From: CAZVWJ01 sp964631325
Lineage (GTDB): Bacteria; T1Sed10-126
Length of the DNA: 21,424 nt
Reading direction: 5' to 3'
NCBI GenBank assembly: GCA_964631325.1
Contig: CAZVWJ010000042.1
Coordinates: 1 to 21,424 of the forward strand
The notes under the pieces: generated by a model
The model's input: the letters and a program-made list of their open reading frames with translations, nothing else
Databases searched by the model: none
What the model was told of the DNA's origin: nothing
Shown: piece after piece, positions 16,601 through 21,424 of the stretch
Layout: each line of letters starts with the position of its first letter
Numbering within the stretch: the stretch's first letter is position 1
Program-made: the position numbers and the translations under genes

Positions 16601-16814
16601 GCCGATTCTCTTGACCACCGTCACCACTTTCGGCGGGCTTGTTCCGATGATTTTTGAGACCTCCCGCCAGGCAATGTTTATGGTTCCCATGGCTATTTCC
16701 CTTGGCTTTGGAATCCTTTTTTCGACCTCGATTATTCTGCTCATGGTGCCCTGTTTTTACATGATGGTAGAAGACGTGGTTGCGGGAATGAGGGGAATAT
16801 TTGGAGTTAAATAA
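13692..16814 (+). CDS. RND efflux pump, HAE-type inner-membrane transporter
   Basis: This is a proton-driven RND transporter of 1040 aa with the usual duplicated plan: a helix near residues 30-47, a large periplasmic loop, helices at about 345-500, a second helix and loop from about 540, and the last five helices after about 870. The MPEATLDIVTVSVRYPGTSPTEVEQ segment, given here in part (VSVRYPGTSPTEVEQ), is typical. The fourth helix reads GIVVDDAIVVGENV, so Asp412 and Asp413 match the proton-relay pair D407/D408 of AcrB, the HAE (drug/hydrophobe) pattern rather than the heavy-metal pattern. In helix ten (GIVVNDSLIMIDYA) the AcrB lysine K940 is replaced, as in several HAE subfamilies. The substrate is not predictable, but the operon's sigma factor points to stress-induced export. 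Confidence 0.95.
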   Translation: MSEAGPAGNDRENTGIFSPIRWMVENHIAPNLLMIILLVGGVWMYFNIQKEMMPEATLDIVTVSVRYPGTSPTEVEQGVLLPVEEALQGLQGVKEMTSTAREGSGRITLELLSGVNRQKVYQDIEQEVNRIRTFPEDAEEPEVDLRTIQRDVMEVGIYGDVSSRSLRKLAERLRDTLLQHSAITQLEISHVPEYVTHADISQKKLRAHNLTLSGIARQIENSSRDFPAGDIETANGELLLRIKERRKLAEEFSRVPIITTPAGAQLTLADLGEVNDGFEESAFYSGYNGKESVQVEIFRVGKQSPLEIAAAVKSTLAEFKQSLPRGVKVRIDSNHAEMYGQRLSLLGKNGLIGMIIVLCVLSLFLEIRLALWVMMGMAVSFVGAFLFLPLWAVSFNMVSMFAFLVVLGIVVDDAIVVGENVYEYRRRGYDLITAAVKGTQNIAGPVVFSILTNIVAFVPLMFIPGVMGKFWWPIPAVVITVLLISLLEALYILPAHLAHTSEEPWTQPGQVLHNSQQKFAAWFHWAVNKYYRPLLEVSVANRYVVLVLAVVLLGVVGGYATSDHMSMIMMPEVGSDEIEAGATLPEDTTRKRALEVARELSSRTLRMFEEHNLQDSAEGVSTHIWGTHVEAEIIMNPPGERKMSVREVAALWRREVGDIPGVQNLSFETSGGPGGWRDDISVDLSHSDIETLEQASQVFFRRLEEFDATRDVNDNYELGKRQFDFHLLPAGRRLGLTATEVGRQVRSSFYGVEALTLLRGTNEVEVRAKLPETERDSLYDLRNLMIHTSSGGEIPLYDIAKVKKGRAYTSIDRRNGRRIINVGGDVEPRRETSRVLTALKQKVLPRIRDEFPGLTWTFEGMQAEMRESTQTLWGGFILAMLVVYGLLAIAFESYIQPFIVMAGIPFGIIGAVLGHILLGYNLSLISVMGVIGLSGIVVNDSLIMIDYANRQRRDDGAHEAIIEAGVRRFRPILLTTVTTFGGLVPMIFETSRQAMFMVPMAISLGFGILFSTSIILLMVPCFYMMVEDVVAGMRGIFGVK

Positions 16815-16819
16815 CCCCC

Positions 16820-16835
16820 GAGAAGTTTCTCTTTT
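16820..16835 (+). terminator. Possible weak terminator after the RND operon
   Basis: GAGAA (16820-16824) and TTCTC (16827-16831) form a short dyad followed by TTTT (16832-16835), just after the pump stop codon. With a realistic 4-nt loop the stem is only four pairs, so termination here would be weak. Confidence 0.25.
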
Positions 16836-16876
16836 CCCCTCTATACAATGAGGCACCGCACAGCAGCTATTATTTT

Positions 16877-16969
16877 GGACCTCTGAATCCAGACAAAATA
16901 TCTGCCATGATGGGCAAGTGAGGGACCTGTGAATCCAAAACACAAAGTCCGTCATTCCGGGCAAGTGAG
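16877..16969. repeat. Two degenerate direct repeats of 46-47 nt
   Basis: Unit 1 (16877-16922) and unit 2 (16923-16969) both begin GGACCTSTGAATCCA and both end GGGCAAGTGAG, with diverged middles. They are directly adjacent and in the same orientation. The second unit runs into the inverted repeat at 16954-16991. They look like copies of a small dispersed extragenic element. Confidence 0.6.
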
Positions 16970-16991
16970 CGCAGCGAACGCGACCCGGAAT
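16954..16991. repeat. Inverted repeat, extragenic palindrome type
   Basis: ATTCCGGG (16954-16961) and CCCGGAAT (16984-16991) are perfect reverse complements around a 22-nt loop that itself contains GCG/CGC complementarity. The wording (GTCATTCCGGG to CCCGGAATCCA) resembles the 'rCATTCC..GGAATCC' palindromes scattered through many bacterial genomes. It is most likely a dispersed intergenic element rather than a terminator, as no T-run follows. Confidence 0.6.
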
Positions 16992-17142
16992 CCATCGTGG
17001 TTTAATATTGATTTACAATTTATCCAAAAAAGAAGCACTATCTACTGGAAATCCGGAGTCAATACCTTTATTATGATTTTAATGAAACAAGAATTATTTA
17101 TCTGAGGTTAAATCAATTATATAAAAAAACTGAGGAGCGAGA
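16992..17142. other. AT-rich intergenic leader before the lipoprotein gene
   Basis: Together with the repeats upstream this forms the 328-nt gap after the RND operon. It is AT-rich, has no open frame of note, and should contain the promoter of the downstream lipoprotein gene. No distinct -35/-10 pair could be assigned with confidence. Confidence 0.4.
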
Positions 17143-17934
17143 ATTATCATCTATTTAATTAGCAATCGTTATCTGTGCTTGGGCCTGGCACTGTTTTTTA
17201 TATTTCTGGCCGTCGGCTGTGCAACCACCGGTCGAGGCGAATTCCCCGCCTTTAAATATAAAACTCCGGGAAAACAAACTCTCGCCGTCGTGCCCCCGCT
17301 GGGCTATGCTTCCAATGATCTCCGCAGTACAATTCTCTCCCACTTGAATCGAAAAACCCTGGAGAAAAAGTTTAAATCGATAAAGTTTGTTGACCAGGAG
17401 ACGGTAAAATCAGTTCTTGGGGAAAATTATTCCGGGGAGCGGGTAAGTCGCAAACAGGGCAGAAAACTGGCTGAAACTACCGGCGCGGATTTAATCCTTG
17501 GTTTCTGGATTCATGATTATGTAGTTGAAAGATTTTCGACTACGGAAACCCAGACGCTGTATACTACTAATACCGAGTATCGCAATACCAGCGTTTATTC
17601 CGATGAAACTGAGGAAAGCGACCGGGGTGAACACCCGGGAAAAGGAAAAGCCCGGGGGAAAAATAAGAGCAAGAAGAATGAGTCAGAAAATACCTACATT
17701 TCCACCATGGAAACAAAAACAAAAACCCGGGAAATACCTATCAGCGAGGCTCAAAATCGAGTGGTCCTCTCATTAACTGCACTTGTTTATAATGTCGACC
17801 GGGAGCAGGTAATCTGGAAGGGCAAGCGAATCGAGCGAGCTGAAGCACCGGTCCGGGACCGCTCCGTGGTGGAGCTAACTGATATAGCATCTGAAAGGAT
17901 AATGAGCCGGGTAAACAATAAGTTTAGGGAATAA
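17143..17934 (+). CDS. Putative lipoprotein, CsgG/LpoB-like fold, probable ATT start
   Basis: This is a predicted lipoprotein of unknown role. A hydrophobic leader ends in the lipobox LAVGC. A strand-helix pattern follows (TLAVVPPLG, then a helix, KFVDQETVKSVL and the ADLILGFWIHDY strand), reminiscent of CsgG or LpoB-type domains. A polar Lys/Glu-rich insertion lies between residues about 158 and 188, before ISEAQNRVVLSLTALVYNV, DREQVIWKGKR and a final helix. The fold comparison is tentative. No ATG, GTG or TTG with a binding site fits. TTG 17179 lacks a Shine-Dalgarno and would leave a leader with no positive residue, whereas GAGGAG (17132-17137) sits 5 nt before ATT 17143 and gives a leader containing Arg9. 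The gene is convergent with the next one, 18 nt apart. Confidence 0.7.
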   Translation: MIIYLISNRYLCLGLALFFIFLAVGCATTGRGEFPAFKYKTPGKQTLAVVPPLGYASNDLRSTILSHLNRKTLEKKFKSIKFVDQETVKSVLGENYSGERVSRKQGRKLAETTGADLILGFWIHDYVVERFSTTETQTLYTTNTEYRNTSVYSDETEESDRGEHPGKGKARGKNKSKKNESENTYISTMETKTKTREIPISEAQNRVVLSLTALVYNVDREQVIWKGKRIERAEAPVRDRSVVELTDIASERIMSRVNNKFRE

Positions 17935-17952
17935 GAGTAATAGTGACGATTT

Positions 17953-18561
17953 TTAGTTTGGGTAGCTAAATTCTTCGACTAAGTTAAGCTGACCTTTGGA
18001 AAAGTTCGCTTTGAAATCCCAGTCTGCCTCAAACAGCCAGCTATATTCTGCTACCGCCGCCTTCGGGTTCTGTTTGTATGTCTCCGCGAATTCAACGTGA
18101 GCCTCACCGGCAGCAATAACCTGGGCGGTGGCAGAAGCCGCTTTGTAAGCGGTGTAAAAATCGTTATTGTCGTTAATGGTTTTTTCAAGCTTATTTTTTG
18201 TTGAATCCTTCAGGTTCCCTTCTACTTCCAACCTATTTCCCTCAGGTTTGTAATCAACGAAAAATTCCGAATCGGCATCAATATTCAGATTTCGCAAGAT
18301 ATCATTTAGATGTCCTGTGGCCTCTCTTAATTTCTCGTCCCGAAAAGCTCGCATTTCTGCTCCGGTTATTACCCCGTCCGCCCCCGCTCCGTTCATGAAG
18401 GAACTGGTGAACTTATTCATTTTTTTGCCCTGGTTGGATATTTCTACCTTGTCTGTATTACGGCCCACTTTTTGATTTTTAGCAGTTTGATGTTCAGAGT
18501 TATTATCTACCGGTTGATAAACGGCTTTTTGGGAAGAAATACCGTTGGTGCTCTTAATCAT
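17953..18561 (-). CDS. Unknown protein, 202 aa
   Basis: I cannot assign a function. The protein is soluble, with no signal peptide or membrane segment. Its first 45 residues are polar and probably disordered, and include TDKVEISNQGKKM, a phrase like those near the start of flagellum-associated small proteins and other unknown proteins of this layout. Helical segments follow (about 66-92), then a short beta-like part (EFFVDYKPEGNRLEVEGN) and another helical region (about 120-165) ending in PKAAVAEYSWLFEAD. The ATG at 18561 has only a loose AAAAAGG about 11 nt upstream. It converges on the lipoprotein gene with 18 nt between stop codons and no visible terminator. Confidence 0.7.
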   Translation of the reverse strand: MIKSTNGISSQKAVYQPVDNNSEHQTAKNQKVGRNTDKVEISNQGKKMNKFTSSFMNGAGADGVITGAEMRAFRDEKLREATGHLNDILRNLNIDADSEFFVDYKPEGNRLEVEGNLKDSTKNKLEKTINDNNDFYTAYKAASATAQVIAAGEAHVEFAETYKQNPKAAVAEYSWLFEADWDFKANFSKGQLNLVEEFSYPN

Positions 18562-19107
18562 CGCTTGAATCGCCTTTTTGGTAGATTTACCTTTTTATCG
18601 TCACCTGGAGAGGAAAAAGTTAATTCAATGTTCTGGAGTGGCGCTATTAATTCATTCGCGGAACTATATCTGAAACAAGTTTGTCTTTTTCAACCGTAGT
18701 AGAAAATTTCATTAGTGGCTCAAAGAAGCAGTTATGTCAATATTGGATTTGCATTTAACTATAACTTATTTCGCAATCTTCGCAATTGCGATAATTGCGA
18801 AATGGTCAATTATTATATTGAATAGATATGGGAAATGATGGATAAGAACTTCATCTCTGCATCAAAATATTTTTTGGATAGAGGTGGGGTCAGGCCTGAT
18901 CTACGATGGCCTGTGTATGAAAGGGTATGTCAAGGTTTAAAATTATGTGCTTGCGGTGCTACATCTATCAGGATACAATTGGGCCGGATGATGGCTACTT
19001 TTCCGAAAGTTCTATTTTGACTGTAAAATTGTTAATATACTTCTCAGAAATTTCACCTTTTAAGAAATTTTAATCCAAAATTATAGATCGTAGATAAAGT
19101 GATTAAT
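18562..19107. other. Intergenic region between divergent genes, no confident gene
   Basis: About 545 nt separate the minus-strand unknown gene from the UvrA-like gene. The stretch is AT-rich and contains the compound palindrome at 18768-18803. A 61-codon frame at 18835-19020 begins just downstream with a poor binding site and an unrecognised product, so I did not call it. Promoters for both flanking genes should lie here. Confidence 0.5.
18768..18803. promoter_or_regulatory. 36-bp compound palindrome, operator-like
   Basis: The outer arms ATTTCGCAAT (18768-18777) and ATTGCGAAAT (18794-18803) are perfect reverse complements. Centred between them is a perfect 10-bp palindrome, CGCAATTGCG (18781-18790). 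Both dyads share one axis, giving four copies of the CGCAAT half-site in alternating orientation with CTT and ATA spacers. This pattern fits cooperative binding by a dimeric regulator or a cruciform-forming site. No T-run follows, so it is not a terminator. Confidence 0.6.
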
Positions 19108-21342
19108 ATGAAAAAAATAGATTGGATAGAACTTACAAATGTAAGTGAGAACAACCTCAAAGATATCTCCCTTGAGATTCCCAAACACCGGCTTACGGTA
19201 TTCACCGGTGTTTCCGGAGCCGGTAAGTCTTCCCTTGTATTTGATACCATTGCCGCCGAGGCCCAGCGCCAGCTCAAGGCAACCTATACGAATTACTTGC
19301 CTCTGGCCGGTCAGCCGGAAGCCGATACAATAGAGAACTTGTCGCCGGCCGTAGTTATTGGCCAGAAGAAAATACAGGGCGGACCCCGCTCAACCGTGGG
19401 CACTTTTACGGAAATTTATTCGCTTCTTCGACTTTTGTATTCCAGGGAGGGCACGCCCGATGCCGGTTATTCTAATGCTTTTTCCTTCAATGAATCGGAA
19501 GGAATGTGTCCGGAATGTGAAGGGCTGGGGGAAGCGGTGTCTGTGGATGTTGAGAAACTTGTTGATAAAACTAAATCACTTAATCAAGGGGCAATAAAGT
19601 TTACCCAGTTGTACAAGGAATGGCAGCGCTACGTTGACCGGGGGCTGTTTGACGGTAAAAAAAAGCTGGCTAATTACACTGATTCAGAGTGGGAACTGTT
19701 TCTTCACGGTAATGCGAAAGTAGATGTAAAAACCAGGGGACGAACGGTCGAGCTTAATTACGAGGGTCTTGTCGACACCTTCCGCCGCCGCTATATCAAG
19801 CGGGACATCAGCTCTCTGGCCGCTTCAACCCGGGCCGAGATTCAACGTTTTCTTATCCGGAAGACCTGTTCGGAGTGCGGTGGTGCGCGGATCAATCAGG
19901 CCGCCTTGGCCAGTGAGATTGACGGTTACAATATTGCTCAACTGGCGGCCCTGGAAACTGAGAAACTCCACGAGGTTATGAAAGAGATGGAAGTTTCCGC
20001 TGGTTCTCCAATTGTTTCTTCAATAATTGATGGACTTGAAAATCTTGTTTCAATCGGGCTTGGCTATCTTACCCTGAACCGGAGAACTTCCACTCTTTCC
20101 GGGGGAGAGGCCCAACGGGTTAAAATGGTCAAACACCTGGGCAGTAGTCTGACTGATTTACTCTATATTTTTGATGAGCCGACCATCGGTTTGCATCCCC
20201 GGGACGTAGAGGGATTAAATGATTACCTCTTGAAACTTCGTGACGGGGGGAACACGGTCCTGGTGGTTGAACATGATCCTGACGTGATTGAGATAGCGGA
20301 TCATATTGTTGATCTTGGACCGGGAGCTGGCGTAAACGGAGGTGAAGTAGTTTACGATGGTTCTTTCGCGGAGCTATGTGAGAACGATACCCCTACGGGG
20401 CGGCAATTGAACGCCAGGTCAGTCCTCAAGTCAAATTTTCGCAGTCCGTCCGGACAAATGAAAATTGCAAACGCTTCCCGCCATAATTTACGGGACATAA
20501 CCGTTAATATTCCCGCCGGGGTGCTTACCGTAGTTACCGGGGTAGCGGGAGCCGGAAAAAGTACTTTGCTGGAACTATTTCTCGAGGAATACCCGCAGGC
20601 TATTAGTATCGATCAAGCTCCGTTGAATACGTCCACCCGCTCGGTTACGGCTACCTATACCGATATTATGGATGATATTCGGGCTCTTTTTGCGGAAGAA
20701 AATGAGATCAGCCGGTCCTTGTTCAGTTTTAATTCTGCCGGCGCCTGTCCCGAGTGTGAAGGGACGGGGACCGTGATCACGGAGCTTCCCTTTATGGATC
20801 CGGTTAAATCAAAGTGTGAGGTCTGCGGCGGCAAGCGTTATAAAAAAGAGGTACTGAAGTATTCCTGGCGAGAAAAATCAATCAGTGAAGTCCTGGAACT
20901 GACAGTCAGCGAAGCACTGGAATTTTTTCAAAAGTCGGCTCTTACCCGGACATTAGGTGCATTGGAAGAGGTGGGCCTTGGCTACCTTAAACTGGGGCAA
21001 CCCCTGAGCAGTTTTTCCGGCGGAGAATGTCAACGCCTCAAGATATCAAATCAGCTCCGGCAGACGGGTAATATCTATCTGCTCGACGAACCGACCACCG
21101 GCCTGCACCTGGCGGATTTAGACCAGCTCTTAACGATACTTAACAGGCTTGTGAATGAGGGAAATACTGTTTTCGTAATTGCACATAACCTGGAAGTTGT
21201 CAAGCAGGCTGACTGGGTGATCGATCTTGGTCCCGGCGGTGGAACCAGTGGGGGAGAGGTAGTGTTTGAAGGGACACCTTCTCAGCTACTCGAAGCGGAG
21301 AACTCTTTTACCGCGGAGTATTTGAAGCGAGCACTTGAATAA
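19108..21342 (+). CDS. Short UvrA-like ABC ATPase (about 750-residue class)
   Basis: This UvrA-family protein has two ABC modules. The first has Walker A GVSGAGKS (34-41), zinc-type CPEC (134-137) and CSEC (254-257), signature LSGGEAQR (330-337) and Walker B with D356 and E357. The second has GVAGAGKST (478-486), CPEC (547-550), CEVC (570-573), FSGGECQR (636-643) and D660/E661. At 744 aa it is about 200 residues shorter than housekeeping UvrA (about 940), like DrrC-type and UvrA2-like proteins tied to drug resistance or stress, and the UvrB-binding insert appears missing. I prefer ATG 19108, with AAAGTGA just upstream, to GTG 19099. It stands alone. A role in nucleotide excision repair proper is less likely than binding of drug- or damage-distorted DNA. 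Confidence 0.9.
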   Translation: MKKIDWIELTNVSENNLKDISLEIPKHRLTVFTGVSGAGKSSLVFDTIAAEAQRQLKATYTNYLPLAGQPEADTIENLSPAVVIGQKKIQGGPRSTVGTFTEIYSLLRLLYSREGTPDAGYSNAFSFNESEGMCPECEGLGEAVSVDVEKLVDKTKSLNQGAIKFTQLYKEWQRYVDRGLFDGKKKLANYTDSEWELFLHGNAKVDVKTRGRTVELNYEGLVDTFRRRYIKRDISSLAASTRAEIQRFLIRKTCSECGGARINQAALASEIDGYNIAQLAALETEKLHEVMKEMEVSAGSPIVSSIIDGLENLVSIGLGYLTLNRRTSTLSGGEAQRVKMVKHLGSSLTDLLYIFDEPTIGLHPRDVEGLNDYLLKLRDGGNTVLVVEHDPDVIEIADHIVDLGPGAGVNGGEVVYDGSFAELCENDTPTGRQLNARSVLKSNFRSPSGQMKIANASRHNLRDITVNIPAGVLTVVTGVAGAGKSTLLELFLEEYPQAISIDQAPLNTSTRSVTATYTDIMDDIRALFAEENEISRSLFSFNSAGACPECEGTGTVITELPFMDPVKSKCEVCGGKRYKKEVLKYSWREKSISEVLELTVSEALEFFQKSALTRTLGALEEVGLGYLKLGQPLSSFSGGECQRLKISNQLRQTGNIYLLDEPTTGLHLADLDQLLTILNRLVNEGNTVFVIAHNLEVVKQADWVIDLGPGGGTSGGEVVFEGTPSQLLEAENSFTAEYLKRALE

Positions 21343-21424
21343 TTTGAAATTTCAGTCGACAAAACTTTACTAAGCTTTTGCGGTTTTGAGGAGATACAAC
21401 TAAATTTGAGACGGACCTAAACAA

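Noticed and set aside
18835..19020. 61-codon frame downstream of the compound palindrome
   Set aside because: The binding site is poor, the product is not recognised, and codon use gives no support. It could be real if the palindrome proves to be its operator.

Overview
The window looks like chromosomal DNA from a Gram-negative (diderm) bacterium. It carries a tripartite RND efflux operon with an outer-membrane channel, two probable lipoproteins with lipoboxes, a periplasmic Spy/CpxP-like protein, and a heptosyltransferase-family enzyme of the kind that builds LPS. Base composition is moderate, Shine-Dalgarno signals are clear, and the species or phylum cannot be named from this sequence. No rRNA, tRNA, CRISPR array or intact transposase was seen.

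Layout. Positions 1-1100 hold no convincing large gene, only several GC-rich hairpins, a short tandem motif and one small minus-strand ORF. A five-helix membrane protein of AT-rich composition follows (1271-1849) and ends in a hairpin. A doubtful small minus-strand ORF (2147-2401) lies divergent to a 511-residue acidic protein I do not recognise (2425-3960). A three-gene set (4404-6959) joins a small DUF3892-like protein, the nickel regulator NikR with all four nickel ligands, and an enlarged GT9 glycosyltransferase. A membrane-bound hybrid histidine kinase with a periplasmic solute-binding domain stands alone at 7120-9183.

The centrepiece is a six-gene operon at 9307-16814. It runs ECF sigma factor, zinc-finger membrane anti-sigma factor, His-rich Spy/CpxP/CnrX-like periplasmic protein, OprM/CusC-type outer-membrane lipoprotein, membrane fusion protein and RND pump. 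The genes overlap, abut or lie very close. The likely logic is that the periplasmic sensor and anti-sigma factor hold the sigma factor inactive until an envelope or metal signal releases it to transcribe the pump. The regulatory half resembles the CnrYXH nickel/cobalt system, but the pump has the Asp-Asp motif of drug/hydrophobe (HAE-type) RND proteins rather than the heavy-metal type.

After the operon comes an intergenic region with two degenerate 46-47 nt direct repeats and a long inverted repeat. A lipoprotein that probably starts on a non-canonical ATT codon follows (17143-17934), convergent with an unknown minus-strand protein (17953-18561). A gene-poor stretch then contains a striking 36-bp compound palindrome. 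The window ends with a short UvrA-like ABC ATPase of the roughly 750-residue class (19108-21342).
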